This document shows, piece by piece, positions 44,903 through 55,293 of a DNA stretch of 64,000 nt. Numbering within the stretch: the first letter of the stretch is position 1; each line of letters opens with the position of its first letter. The DNA comes from FEN-1297 sp963834015. GTDB taxonomy: Bacteria > Bacteroidota > Ignavibacteria > Ignavibacteriales > Ignavibacteriaceae. The translations under genes and the position numbers were made by a program. The DNA lies in the NCBI GenBank assembly GCA_963834015.1, contig CAWIAG010000002.1, positions 992,001 through 1,056,000 of the forward strand, written 5' to 3'. Under the pieces are notes generated by a model. It was given only the letters and a program-made list of their open reading frames with translations, did not search any database and was not told where the DNA came from.

Positions 44903-46969
44903 ATGACCTTTAAAAAGGTAAAAAATATATCAATCCTTACTGAATTATTCTTTATATTTTTTCCTATTTGTGTATTCTCACAATCACAAGAAAGTGGCCA
45001 GTTCTCAAAAGCTGATATAGCACACCAAGGAAACTATGCATACCAAAGAATTGATAGCCTGTCCGAAAAGCAAAATAGGATAGTTGCTTTTAAAAATTTT
45101 ATACTGACTTACCCTGATAATCCCAATAAGACAAATGCCTTAATGGAATTATTTTCAATTTACCTTAATGATTCTAAAGTAAAAATTGCTCTTAATTATG
45201 CTGATCAGGCCGTTCAATTCGCACCAGGACAATTAAAAATTGGGATTTTAGATGCGATTGCATACTCACTTGCACATAAAAAAGTCGGTTTGGATACAGC
45301 TGCGGTTTACACAAATAGAGCTGTTTCCGAATCAAAGAAAACTCATTCAAATTTACTAAAGTATGGTGGGATGGCACTTGATACTAAAGCACTTATAATG
45401 TTTGATCTGGGTCAAGCTGATTCTGCATTAGCATTGGAAAAAGAGGCCATAACTGTTGATAGAGATAACCCTGATTTTTTATCTCATCTTGCAACTTATC
45501 AGGAAGCAGCCGGATTTAGACTTCTGGCAATAAAAACTGCCGCAACAGCAATATTATATGGTAATACAAATGAAGCAGTCACAAACTTCAACAAATGGAT
45601 TGAAAAAGAAAGATTTTCTAAAAAGGATCAGGATAAGCTCAGACAAGTGATTGGTGATTCAACACTAAAATTGTTTTTTGATAAATCAAAAATGGAAGAT
45701 AAATATAGAATCAACTCAACAGCTGCTGCTTTTCTCGCCTTAATTAGAACTAACTTAAAGCAGGCAAATGAGTGGATACAAGAATCCAAAAATACACTAA
45801 ATGACAATTCTGCTATTAAAGACAGGGTTTTAATTACAAAGAATTATGGTTTGGTTCTTTTTGCAGAAGGTAAAGTTAAAGAAGCTTTTAGCATATTTGA
45901 TGCCATTGAAAGATTAGCTGAACCTTTGGATGCGAATTTTTGGTACACCGTTGGTAAATCTTATGAAAAAGCTCACGCATATCAAAAAGCATTAGATTCT
46001 TATACAAATGGTTTAATTTCTTTTCGGTTCTTGAGCCTGCAATCCGCCCTTAGAAAACTTAGTGCTAATGAAAATATCAGTCAGAATAAAATTGAATCGG
46101 TAATAACTCAGAAGTATAATGATAACTCATCGTTCGAACCTGGCCATTATAAAGGCAATAACACGAAGGGTAATGTTATCCTTGCTGAATTATTTACAGG
46201 TGCGGATGATCAGATGAGTGTTAGCGCGGATTTTGCTTTTGATTATCTATCAAAGTATTTTACACGAAATGAAGTTGCGATACTTGAATACCACCAGCAT
46301 ATACCCTCACCTGATCCTATGACAAATCCTAATGGTTTCAGCCGATATCTATATTATGACAAAACCGCTCATATGGGGGTACCTACAGCTATTATTGAGG
46401 GTACATCAAGGATTTACGGCGGCGGTTCAAAAGAATTCACAAAGAACAAATTTGATGAATACAAATACTCTTTAGAGAAATTTTTAAGCAGACACTCAGA
46501 TATTAAAGTGAATGGTTTCGTCAATAAGGTTAATGATTCAATCTCAGTCAATCTGCAGATCGATAAAGAATTCGATCTTCCCAGCGGCACTTCTCTCCAT
46601 ATTGCACTTGCCGAAAAGACGATTGATTATTCCGGAGGGAACGAAATAAAAAAGCATATTTTTGTTGTCCGGAATTTATTTAAAGGGCCCGCTGGAACAT
46701 TTTTAAAATCGGATAAAGGCACAGAAACTGTTTCGGTTAATTTCAATTTGGATGAAATTGAAAAAGGATTAGATGCCTATCTTACAAACCCTACTAAAGA
46801 TCCTTCCTGGACCATCACTGTTCTTATTCATTGGAAAAAATGGCTGGGTAAACTGGATCATAATAATCTTGCGGTTGTTGCCTGGATTCAAAACGATAAA
46901 TCGAAAGAAGTGTTACAAGCAAAATATTTTGATGTTCCAGCAAATAATTTAGAAGAAGGGAATAAATAG
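44903..46969 (+). CDS. Exported TPR protein with cysteine-less thioredoxin-like domain
   Basis: A 688-residue exported protein; the signal peptide ends near VFS before Gln. TPR-like helices fill about residues 30-390. The C-terminal part begins NVILAELFTGADDQMSVSAD, then EYHQHIPSPDPMTNPNG and HMGVPTAIIEG, which looks like the thioredoxin-like domain of Omp28/DUF1223-type proteins. In those families the same place reads Gly-Ala-x-Cys-x2-Cys; here it is Asp436-Gln-Met-Ser439, and the mature protein has no Cys. The start is ATG with a GGAG site, not the earlier TTG. A binding rather than redox role is inferred. Confidence 0.75.
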   Translation: MTFKKVKNISILTELFFIFFPICVFSQSQESGQFSKADIAHQGNYAYQRIDSLSEKQNRIVAFKNFILTYPDNPNKTNALMELFSIYLNDSKVKIALNYADQAVQFAPGQLKIGILDAIAYSLAHKKVGLDTAAVYTNRAVSESKKTHSNLLKYGGMALDTKALIMFDLGQADSALALEKEAITVDRDNPDFLSHLATYQEAAGFRLLAIKTAATAILYGNTNEAVTNFNKWIEKERFSKKDQDKLRQVIGDSTLKLFFDKSKMEDKYRINSTAAAFLALIRTNLKQANEWIQESKNTLNDNSAIKDRVLITKNYGLVLFAEGKVKEAFSIFDAIERLAEPLDANFWYTVGKSYEKAHAYQKALDSYTNGLISFRFLSLQSALRKLSANENISQNKIESVITQKYNDNSSFEPGHYKGNNTKGNVILAELFTGADDQMSVSADFAFDYLSKYFTRNEVAILEYHQHIPSPDPMTNPNGFSRYLYYDKTAHMGVPTAIIEGTSRIYGGGSKEFTKNKFDEYKYSLEKFLSRHSDIKVNGFVNKVNDSISVNLQIDKEFDLPSGTSLHIALAEKTIDYSGGNEIKKHIFVVRNLFKGPAGTFLKSDKGTETVSVNFNLDEIEKGLDAYLTNPTKDPSWTITVLIHWKKWLGKLDHNNLAVVAWIQNDKSKEVLQAKYFDVPANNLEEGNK

Positions 46970-47271
46970 TCAATTAATATTTAAATTATACTCCTAACAT
47001 CATCATTTAATTTTCTATGACGGTGTTTAAAATTTAAATATTGTGGTAATTTTAAAATTATATAAACTATTTTATTTTAACCGGAATAGAAATTTATCTT
47101 TACAAAGGTTCAATTTTTCGTATGGAATAAAACATCTGATCATTTAATTATTTTGTAAGATGGGAGGAATGAGCCTTTTGATGATACTACATGTTTAACT
47201 TTCTCAAAAATGCGTCTTAATATTAAATAAGAGTCTGAGAAATAGAAGGATTTTCGATAGGGTATATTTTT
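46970..47271. other. Convergent intergenic region, 302 bases
   Basis: AT-rich, no supported gene. Nested short complements occur at 47201-47242 (TTCTCA/TGAGAA outside TCTTA/TAAGA). These could form a weak hairpin ending transcripts from the TPR gene or ispH, but there is no clear T run. Confidence 0.35.
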
Positions 47272-48504
47272 CTAAGTATTTTCTTTTACTACTTCCTCTA
47301 AAACTTCATCTATATTTTTAGTCTTTTCAAAATAAGTTAACAGCTTGTGGAGTACTTCATCAACTACTGCGTCGGGACACGATGCCCCGCTTGTTAAGAT
47401 AATATCTACAGGATTTTTTCTCGGTAAATAATTTTCAGTTATAATTTCGGATTTTCCATTTAAGATATAATGGTTTATTTCCCTGTCAGAAATAATTTTT
47501 TGTGCAGAAGAAATAAAAAATGTTTTCAACTTCTTTTCGCATAGCTCAACAATATGTGATGTATTGCTGCTGTTGTATCCACCGACAACAATTGCAAAGT
47601 CAGCATACTCATTTAGCAACGCGTAAGTCGCTTCCTGATTATCATTTGTTGCATAACAAAGGGTGTCTTTAGTATCGGCAAAATGTTCTTTTAATTTTAC
47701 TTCCCCAAACTTTTTCAACATCGTATTTTTAAAATAATCAGAAATAGCTTGAGTTTCGGATGCAAGCATTGTAGTTTGATTAACCACTCCTATACGATCA
47801 AGGTCTCTATTAACGTCAAAGCCATCAGAGTACTTGCCATTAAAATAAGAGTAAAATTCACTTTTATTGATTTCATTTAAGATGATGGATGAGAGGAATT
47901 CAGCTTCTTCAATATTTTTAACAATCACCACATTAGTATTTATCAAACTGTGTGAAAAAGTAGCCCTAGTTTCTTCATGATAATGTTTACCATGAACTAT
48001 TACAGTATAATTATTTTCCCCAAGCTGATGTGATCGGTTCCATACTTTTTCAACGAATGGGCAGGTTGTATTATACTTGTAAGGATTTATACCTATTTTA
48101 TTCAATCTGCTTTGTATCTCAATTGTAGTACCAAATGCTGGGATAATAATAATATCCTCTTTATTTAATTCATCCCAGTTTATTAACAGCTTTCCGGCAG
48201 CATCCATAAGGAATTTTACTCCCCGGCTTATCAACTCGTTATTAACGCCGGGGTTATGAATCATTTCACTTAATAGAAAAATTCGTTTCCCTGGATTTTC
48301 TTCAACGGTTCTGTAAGAAATTTCAATAGCATTTTCTACACCGTAGCAAAATCCGAAATGACGTGCTAAATAAAATCTTATGGGCCCAAAATCCAACAAG
48401 GTCGGTGAAAAATCAATTTTTCTCGGATCTTTCTGCTTTCTAGCTTCTTTAATTTTGGTTATGAACGGGCTTCTATAAAAGCCGGGGATATTAAATGTTT
48501 TCAT
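47272..48504 (-). CDS. ispH: 4-hydroxy-3-methylbut-2-enyl diphosphate reductase, long form
   Basis: A 410-residue IspH, the last enzyme of the non-mevalonate pathway. The three cluster-ligand cysteines are Cys53 in HFGFCYGVENA, the TCPFVEKVW block, and SGASCPDAVVDEV near the C-terminus. HGKHYHEET and SETQAISDYF are also conserved. The length is well above the about 310 residues of E. coli IspH and matches the long cyanobacterial/plant-like type with an N-terminal extension and internal inserts. It has its own upstream spacer. Confidence 0.95.
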   Translation of the reverse strand: MKTFNIPGFYRSPFITKIKEARKQKDPRKIDFSPTLLDFGPIRFYLARHFGFCYGVENAIEISYRTVEENPGKRIFLLSEMIHNPGVNNELISRGVKFLMDAAGKLLINWDELNKEDIIIIPAFGTTIEIQSRLNKIGINPYKYNTTCPFVEKVWNRSHQLGENNYTVIVHGKHYHEETRATFSHSLINTNVVIVKNIEEAEFLSSIILNEINKSEFYSYFNGKYSDGFDVNRDLDRIGVVNQTTMLASETQAISDYFKNTMLKKFGEVKLKEHFADTKDTLCYATNDNQEATYALLNEYADFAIVVGGYNSSNTSHIVELCEKKLKTFFISSAQKIISDREINHYILNGKSEIITENYLPRKNPVDIILTSGASCPDAVVDEVLHKLLTYFEKTKNIDEVLEEVVKENT

Positions 48505-48771
48505 ATGTAATTAATTTGCAATATTATTTTTTTTTAATATCGTAAATTAAATGAATGTGAAAGTTATTAAAATGCTTCCAAGCATCCATAATAAAAATTA
48601 TCTTAAATTTATAACTACTTTGCGTATTGATTTTTTTCAAACTATTTGTATAAATTACATTAAAAGTTAACAAGAAATATTTAATATTATGTGAAATAAT
48701 TCATTTAAAATAACTTAGATTTTAAATGCTAGGTTAGTTATATTTGCAATCCTGCGAAAGAGAAATTAAAA

Positions 48772-49851
48772 ATGGACTTATTAGAACGATTAAAGAAAAT
48801 TAAGGATAAATACGATAAAATAAATCAGCAGCTTGCCGATCCCGCGTTTATGAGCGAACGTGATAAAATCGTAAGCCTCAGCCGTGAAAGAAGTGAACTG
48901 GAAGATATAATTGACGTGTATGAATCATACTCAGTTGTACTTAATAATATTAATGGTAATAAAGAAATTATTGACTCCGGAATTGATAAAGATTTGGCAG
49001 AATTAGCAGCAGCAGATTTAAAAGAACTTGATAATCAAAAAGTAAAATTGGAAGATAAAATTAAGTTTTTGCTTTTACCCAAAGATCCTGATGACAATAA
49101 AAACGTTATTATGGAAATACGCGCCGGTACAGGAGGTGAAGAAGCAGCATTATTTGCAGGTGATTTATTCAGGATGTATAGCCGGTATGGTGAAATAAAG
49201 GGATTTAAAATTGAGTTAATTGATATTAATGATACGGGGCGGGGTGGAATAAAAGAAGCAGTCTTCTCAGTTAGCGGTACAAATGTTTTCAGCGAACTTA
49301 AATTTGAAAGTGGTGTTCACAGAGTTCAAAGAGTTCCAGAAACTGAAGCAAATGGAAGAGTACATACTTCCGCCGCTTCTGTTGCGGTTCTACCTGAAGT
49401 CGAAGATGTTCAGATAGATATAAATCCGAACGACCTTCGTATAGACATATTCAGATCCGGAGGCGCAGGTGGCCAAAATGTAAATAAAGTGGAAACAGCC
49501 GTACGTATTACACACTTACTAACCGGTATTGTTGTTCAATGTCAAGATGAAAGATCACAACTTAAAAACCGGCAAAAGGCCATGAAAGTCTTGCGAGCAA
49601 GATTATATGATGCAAAAACTAAAGAACAAAATGCTGAAATTTCCGCCCAAAGAAAAATTATGGTAAAAAGTGGTGATAGAAGTGATAAAATACGGACATA
49701 TAACTACCCCCAAAATAGGATTACAGACCATAGGATTGGTTTAACTCTTTATAATCTTGCAAATATTATGGAAGGTGATATGTCTGAATTAATTGGCCAA
49801 CTAAAAATTGCAGACAGAACTGAAAAACTTCAGGCAAGTTCAGAAGTTTGA
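48772..49851 (+). CDS. prfA: Peptide chain release factor 1
   Basis: A 359-residue class I release factor reading UAA and UAG. The catalytic Gly-Gly-Gln is at 233-235 in RSGGAGGQNVNKVETAV. The codon-recognition tripeptide falls in RVPETEANGRVHTS (Pro-Glu-Thr), with the PxT pattern of RF1 rather than the SPF of RF2. No frameshift site is present. No hemK/prmC follows; the gene ends five bases from a convergent response-regulator gene. Confidence 0.96.
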   Translation: MDLLERLKKIKDKYDKINQQLADPAFMSERDKIVSLSRERSELEDIIDVYESYSVVLNNINGNKEIIDSGIDKDLAELAAADLKELDNQKVKLEDKIKFLLLPKDPDDNKNVIMEIRAGTGGEEAALFAGDLFRMYSRYGEIKGFKIELIDINDTGRGGIKEAVFSVSGTNVFSELKFESGVHRVQRVPETEANGRVHTSAASVAVLPEVEDVQIDINPNDLRIDIFRSGGAGGQNVNKVETAVRITHLLTGIVVQCQDERSQLKNRQKAMKVLRARLYDAKTKEQNAEISAQRKIMVKSGDRSDKIRTYNYPQNRITDHRIGLTLYNLANIMEGDMSELIGQLKIADRTEKLQASSEV

Positions 49852-49856
49852 TTATA

Positions 49857-51422
49857 TTATTTTGCTAAAATAGTTATAAGGCTGATATCATCTTCAAATT
49901 TATTTTGTGTGAAATCTATAAATTCTTTTTTAATTCCTTCAATAAAATCATTTTCTGGTTTAATATCAGCAATTACTTCTTTCAATTTTTTGAGGCCGAA
50001 TTGTGATCCTCGTAAATCCCTTGATTCAATTATTCCATCTGTAACAAGGATAATTGAATCACCTTTATTCATTTTTACAGTAATATCTTCAAAATTACCA
50101 TGTTCTGCAAACCCTAACAATAATCCTTTGGATTTAATCGCATCTATTTTACCCGTAGAATTATCCTTGTAGATCATAGGAAGGTCACCAGCACCGGTAT
50201 ATTTGGCAACTTTTGTTTTATTATTTATAGTTAGTATTGAAAGAGTTGCAAAAACTTCAGATACTTTCGCATCCTGATATACAGATTTATTTACTTGCTG
50301 TAGTATCTGGCTTGGAGAAAACTCATTTATTGTTTGAAGAGCTACCCTCAAAGCGCTTCTTACATAACCGGCATAAGCAAAAGCAAAATACCATGCCCCC
50401 CATTTTTTGCCCATAACATCTCCCAATACTACCGCAAGATTATCTTCATCTAGCTGAAAATAGTCGATAAAATCACCTCCGGGAATCCCATGAAATGGGA
50501 TATGCCAATGTTTTATTTCAAATCCTTGGAATTCAGGTGAAGTATCGGGTACTACTGTTACACGCATAGAATCGGCGGCCTGGTGCAGTTCAGTTACAAC
50601 CTTTTGTCTTTCTTTTCCCAAACTTTTAATTATTGCACTTACTCTTGCGACAACAACACGGGGACCGGCTGTTTTCAAAACATATTCGGCTATACCAAGA
50701 TCGTAACCATCAAGAATATCCTTTTCTTCACTTTTTGAAGTAAGAAATACAAATGGAACTGATCGAAGAACACTATCCGCTAAAATCATTCGTCTGAAGT
50801 GGAACCCGTCTATATTTGGCATCATAATATCAGATATAATTATATCCGGTTGAATTGATTTAGCAATTTTTATACCATCTTCAGCATTTGTTGCAATTTC
50901 GCATTCAAATCCCGCTTTGGATAAATTATACTGAAATAATTTCGCTAGCGAATGATCATCATCCACTAAGAGTATTTTGGCAGTTTTCTGAGAAAATGAT
51001 TGTTCCAGACTTTTTTTAACACCGTATACTTTATAAATCTCGGTTCTTCTTATTAAAGCCTGAACTTTTAATATCAGCTCATTTACATCAAATGGTTTTG
51101 TAATTAAATCATCTCCACCCGCTTCAAGGGCCTTTGACTTATCTTCCATACTCGTTTTTGCAGTTACAAATACGAATGGCAGAGCTCGGAAATTTTCATT
51201 TTCTCTAACTTTTTTGCAAAAATCAAAGCCGTCCATCTCATCCATTGTTACATCGCATAAAACCAAATCAATTTTATTATTATTTAATAGATTAAATGCC
51301 TGGAATGGGCCTGAAGCTTCGTATACATTATAATTATTATGTTTTAATTGATGATTTAAAAGCTTTCTAATAATTATATCATCATCAATGATTAAAACTG
51401 ATTTCATTTCATCGTTTATCAT
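49857..51422 (-). CDS. Dual-receiver PP2C-type (SpoIIE/RsbU) phosphatase
   Basis: A 521-residue protein. Receiver one spans about 5-125 (VLIIDDDIIIRKLL, phospho-Asp in LVLCDVTMDEMDGFDF). Receiver two spans about 148-268 (ILLVDDDHSLAKLF, IIISDIMMPNIDGF). A PP2C/SpoIIE phosphatase domain covers about 300-520, with IPGGDFIDYF, VLGDVMGKKWGAWYFAFAYA and SIILVTDGIIESRD holding the metal-binding Asp residues. Such enzymes dephosphorylate STAS-domain antagonists; one lies about 210 bases upstream on the same strand. It is the last gene of the signalling run. Confidence 0.93.
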   Translation of the reverse strand: MINDEMKSVLIIDDDIIIRKLLNHQLKHNNYNVYEASGPFQAFNLLNNNKIDLVLCDVTMDEMDGFDFCKKVRENENFRALPFVFVTAKTSMEDKSKALEAGGDDLITKPFDVNELILKVQALIRRTEIYKVYGVKKSLEQSFSQKTAKILLVDDDHSLAKLFQYNLSKAGFECEIATNAEDGIKIAKSIQPDIIISDIMMPNIDGFHFRRMILADSVLRSVPFVFLTSKSEEKDILDGYDLGIAEYVLKTAGPRVVVARVSAIIKSLGKERQKVVTELHQAADSMRVTVVPDTSPEFQGFEIKHWHIPFHGIPGGDFIDYFQLDEDNLAVVLGDVMGKKWGAWYFAFAYAGYVRSALRVALQTINEFSPSQILQQVNKSVYQDAKVSEVFATLSILTINNKTKVAKYTGAGDLPMIYKDNSTGKIDAIKSKGLLLGFAEHGNFEDITVKMNKGDSIILVTDGIIESRDLRGSQFGLKKLKEVIADIKPENDFIEGIKKEFIDFTQNKFEDDISLITILAK

Positions 51423-51634
51423 ATATTATAATAATTGCCTAGAATTATTAGTCGGTTTTATTCTTCTATAAAAAATTACACTATAGAATTATTGAAATAA
51501 TTTCAACTTTTATGTTATATACAAACAAGTATTAAGGATAATACCTTTTCTATGTTTTTCAAAAACACTATAAACTTTTACAGATAAGTAAAAGAACTAA
51601 AACTTATTATAAATTGGAATTATTGTTTAGATCT

Positions 51635-51976
51635 TTATGTATTAAAGCTCTTTAGCGCTTCTTCTGTTGATTTAAAAGCCTCGAAAACTCTATACATTCT
51701 TGTTAATTCAAACATAGAATGAACAGCCGGCTGAAAGCCAACAAGCCTTAAGTCTCCCCCTAAATTAGTTATTTTCTTCAATGACACTACAAGAGCGCCC
51801 AAGAAAGTTGAATCAATAAATTCACATTCATTAAGGTCAACAATAATTTTTCTTGCTCCCGCTTCAATGTCCTGAACAAGGGTTTGTTTAAACTCTTCAG
51901 CTTCTTTCAGAGTTGCTCTCGTCAAATTGACTACTTCGATAATAACATCATCATGTTTTTCTTTTGTAAAATCCAT
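51635..51976 (-). CDS. STAS-domain anti-sigma factor antagonist
   Basis: A 113-residue single STAS domain of the SpoIIAA/RsbV type. KIIVDLNECEFIDSTFLGAL contains the Asp-Ser pair where the serine is normally phosphorylated by an RsbW-like kinase. It is a natural substrate for the PP2C phosphatase encoded downstream. No RsbW-like kinase is adjacent. It begins 38 bases after the sigma-54 regulator and so is probably cotranscribed. Confidence 0.93.
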   Translation of the reverse strand: MDFTKEKHDDVIIEVVNLTRATLKEAEEFKQTLVQDIEAGARKIIVDLNECEFIDSTFLGALVVSLKKITNLGGDLRLVGFQPAVHSMFELTRMYRVFEAFKSTEEALKSFNT

Positions 51977-52014
51977 ATTACATCTCTATAAAAATTATTT
52001 TAAAATAATTTTGT

Positions 52015-53397
52015 TTATTCAAATGAACGATTCTCAATATTATATTTTTCCATAAGCCGATATATAGTTGCTCTTCCTAATTGCAGCTTTTTTGCAGCTT
52101 CAACAATATTGCCGTTTGTAATTTTCAGAGCATGTCTTATAGACTCCTCCTTTAATTTTTCAAACGGAATAATTGTATCATCACTGAAAAGAAAACCGTT
52201 TATATTAGCATCACCAGCAGGCTCTGATACCCGGATTTGCGATGGAAGGTCATCTACATCAATCATATCTTTTTCACATATAATTAAGCATCTTTCTATC
52301 ATGTTTTCCATTTCTCTTATATTTCCAGGCCAATTGTATTCATAGATAAGCTTAACAGCTTTTTTAGAGAATCCTTTTACGCTTTTTCCTAATTTTTTAT
52401 TAAAAGAATCAAGAAAGTGCTGAGCAAGTACAAGAATATCGCCTCTTCGAAATCTAAGCGGAGGAATTGAGATAGGAAATGAGTTAAGCCTATAAAATAA
52501 ATCTTCTCTAAATTCTTTTTTCTCTACTGCAAGTTTTAAATCGCGGTTCGTTGCTGAAATTATTCTTACATCTGTTTTAATAAGTTCCGTACCGCCTACT
52601 CTTTCAAATTCTCTTTCCTGGATTACACGTAAAAGCTTCGCCTGAAGAAGCATTTCCAGTTCACCTACTTCATCCAGAAATATAGTCCCACCGTTCGCTA
52701 GTTCAAATTTTCCAAGTTTTCTCTGATGAGCACCTGTAAATGAACCTTTTTCATGACCAAAAAGTTCACTTTCAAGAAGCTCACGGGGAATTGAGGCACA
52801 ATTAACTACAATAAATGGTTTATCTTTTCGTTTTCCATTATAATGAATCGCTCGGGCAATTAATTCTTTACCTGTACCGCTTTCACCATAAACAAGAACT
52901 GTTATTTCATTATTCAAAACCTTGGTAACAAGTTTGAATACATCCTGCATCCTTCCATCGGCAGAAATCATATTATCAAAACTGTACTCTTTTTTAACAT
53001 TTTCCTTTAGGCTCTCAAGCTCGCGTTGAAGATCATAGCTTTTAATTGCATTTTTAACAGCCGGCTCCAGGTGCTGAATATCGATTGGTTTGGAAAAATA
53101 ATCAAAAGCACCTAACCTTAGGGCATCAACTGCCACTTCAATACTTCCCTGTGCAGACAACATAATAACCGGCAGGTTTTCATCTAGTTGTTTTACTCTT
53201 TTTAAAACATCGATTCCATTTATTCCGGGAAGCATAATGTCCAACAAGATAAGATCAGGTCTAACATTTAACCTTCTCAATACATCCTCCCCATTTGAGA
53301 ATATCTCAACGTCATACTTCCATTTATCTTTTACCCAATAACTGAGCAATTTAGAAATTGCTTGCTCATCATCAACGATAAAGACTAATTTGTTCAC
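52015..53397 (-). CDS. NtrC-type sigma-54-dependent response regulator
   Basis: A 460-residue activator. The receiver (1-120) has LVFIVDDEQAISKLL and the phospho-Asp in LILLDIMLPGING. The AAA domain (about 142-380) has Walker A GESGTGKELIARAI, the sigma-54 contact loop ELFGHEKGSFTGA (GSFTGA in place of the common GAFTGA) and Walker B GGTIFLDEVGELE. The Fis-type helix-turn-helix is at 420-455. The start is GTG with an AAGGAG site, 30 bases after the sensor kinase. No -24/-12 site was found nearby. Confidence 0.95.
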   Translation of the reverse strand: MNKLVFIVDDEQAISKLLSYWVKDKWKYDVEIFSNGEDVLRRLNVRPDLILLDIMLPGINGIDVLKRVKQLDENLPVIMLSAQGSIEVAVDALRLGAFDYFSKPIDIQHLEPAVKNAIKSYDLQRELESLKENVKKEYSFDNMISADGRMQDVFKLVTKVLNNEITVLVYGESGTGKELIARAIHYNGKRKDKPFIVVNCASIPRELLESELFGHEKGSFTGAHQRKLGKFELANGGTIFLDEVGELEMLLQAKLLRVIQEREFERVGGTELIKTDVRIISATNRDLKLAVEKKEFREDLFYRLNSFPISIPPLRFRRGDILVLAQHFLDSFNKKLGKSVKGFSKKAVKLIYEYNWPGNIREMENMIERCLIICEKDMIDVDDLPSQIRVSEPAGDANINGFLFSDDTIIPFEKLKEESIRHALKITNGNIVEAAKKLQLGRATIYRLMEKYNIENRSFE

Positions 53398-53427
53398 GAT
53401 ACTCCTTCCCGGTTGTTAAACTTTAGA

Positions 53428-55020
53428 TTATCTCGGCAATTTAAGGATAACCGTAGTTCCTTTGTTCACTTCACTTTGAATATTAATAAAACCCTTATGC
53501 AAATCTACAATTTGTTTAACAAATACCAAACCAAGCCCTGTTCCTGAAATTTCGGGTCCGGGCCTACTTACACGGTAAAACTTCTGAAAGATGTATGGAA
53601 GATCTTTCTCCGGAATTCCCGCTCCCGTATCTGATATTGTAATTTCAAATTCTTTATATAAACTTAGTGCGGATATATTAATACGTCCTTTGAATGGAGT
53701 AAATTTAATAGCATTGTTCAAAATATTATTTAGTACTCTAAAAATCTTTTCTTTATCGCCTTTGATGATGACCGGCTCCAAGGGAATTTCTTTTGTTAAT
53801 ATCAAGTCCTTTCCTTGGATAGCTTTTTGGTTTACTTCAAAAACTTCATCTAATATTTTAATAATATCAAAATCATTTTTTAAAAGCTCAATCTGCCCAC
53901 CTTCCAACCGGGAAATATCAAGCATCTCATTAATAAGCTTTGCTAATCGTTTACCTTCATTAAGAATGATTTCATTAAATTCATTCCTCATTTCAGTCGG
54001 CATATTTGGATCCGAAGAAATAGTCTCCGAAAAACCTATAATTGAAGCGAGAGGTGTTCTAAGTTCATGCGAAATATTTGATACAAATTCGCTCTTCATC
54101 CTGTTCAATTCAGTTAAGATAGTCTTCTGCCTCTTTGATCTTTGCTTTTCAATTGAAACTAGTCTATTGGCCTCAAGAAGTCTCATATTTAATTCCTTGA
54201 TTTTTTCCTCGTAATAACGAAGCTCGGTAATATTTTTCCCGACACCTATTACATAAAATTCCTCCGATTCACCTTTTAATCGTTTACAATTTACCTGGAA
54301 AATTACTTCATTGCCGAATTTACTTAGTAAAATTACTTCAAAAGTAACAAGTTTTTCTTCATCTAAAATTTTTTGAAACGATTCCGAAAGTATCTTTTTG
54401 TTCTTTGAAGCTACTAATTCAATTATATGTTGCCCTTCTATTTCTGAGATTTCATAATAAAGACACGCCGCGCCATACTCATTTACACTTTTAAAATAAC
54501 CATCTTTATCGAGAATAAATACAAAGTCCTCTGAAGCCTCAAAATAAGATTCCAATATCCTGGCAGCATTTTGATCTGTGGAACTACCCGGATTGATATC
54601 TTTACTGGATTTTGAAATATTTGAATCAAATTCCATAATAATATTATAAAATTTATTAAGTAGAGAATCAAATTGTGAGGAACTTGTCTCAATGTAATTT
54701 TCTTTTTTCTTTGAAAATAAAAGTATATAGTAATTAATGCCTATTGTCTTAGATTGTAATTCCCTGATAAATAATGAGTTCCATCCATTGGTTTCAGCTA
54801 ACTTTTTATAAGGAACCATATTTGATATGTTTTCCTCACTAAATCCCGAAGACTTTTGGGTTAGTATAATAAATTCAGTTATAATGTTAGGTATTTTATC
54901 ATACTCACTAAACGAGGCTAAAATTTCTACCTCTTGGAAACTGATTTTAAAAATGTACCCGGAACATGAATTACTAATTTCCCCAATAATCTCCAGAGCA
55001 TTTCTTAAAATTTCAACCAT
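53428..55020 (-). CDS. PAS-domain sensor histidine kinase
   Basis: A 530-residue soluble kinase. The first 145 residues are not assignable but could be a GAF-like fold. A PAS domain covers about 155-275, then a coiled coil leads to HisKA with FVSNISHELRTPLASIIGFS (His318) and an HATPase domain with NNILNNAIKFTP, ISDTGAGIPEKDLPYIFQKF and GTGLGLVFVKQI. All catalytic boxes are intact. There are no transmembrane segments, so it senses an internal signal. It sits 30 bases before the NtrC-type regulator, its likely partner. Confidence 0.94.
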   Translation of the reverse strand: MVEILRNALEIIGEISNSCSGYIFKISFQEVEILASFSEYDKIPNIITEFIILTQKSSGFSEENISNMVPYKKLAETNGWNSLFIRELQSKTIGINYYILLFSKKKENYIETSSSQFDSLLNKFYNIIMEFDSNISKSSKDINPGSSTDQNAARILESYFEASEDFVFILDKDGYFKSVNEYGAACLYYEISEIEGQHIIELVASKNKKILSESFQKILDEEKLVTFEVILLSKFGNEVIFQVNCKRLKGESEEFYVIGVGKNITELRYYEEKIKELNMRLLEANRLVSIEKQRSKRQKTILTELNRMKSEFVSNISHELRTPLASIIGFSETISSDPNMPTEMRNEFNEIILNEGKRLAKLINEMLDISRLEGGQIELLKNDFDIIKILDEVFEVNQKAIQGKDLILTKEIPLEPVIIKGDKEKIFRVLNNILNNAIKFTPFKGRINISALSLYKEFEITISDTGAGIPEKDLPYIFQKFYRVSRPGPEISGTGLGLVFVKQIVDLHKGFINIQSEVNKGTTVILKLPR

Positions 55021-55293
55021 CTGATATCAGCTACAAGTTATTACAAATTAAATATTTATTTAGACTTATATGCATCAATTAGCTTTTCGAATCTACAATA
55101 GCGTTCCCGCGATTTTGCTATAATTTATTTACTATTAAGATTTAACACAAAAATTACTATTTAAATATAACAAGATTATGATTTATAAAAATCCCTAACA
55201 GAGACATATTGAAACAAAATTAGGAAAAAAATAAAACTTAGAGGATTTAATAAAAATCATTATCTTTTCCGTAAGAATCATAAATATTTATCA

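Noticed and set aside
53591..54214. 207-residue plus-strand frame
   Set aside because: It lies wholly antisense to the HisKA/HATPase part of the sensor kinase and has no recognisable domain.
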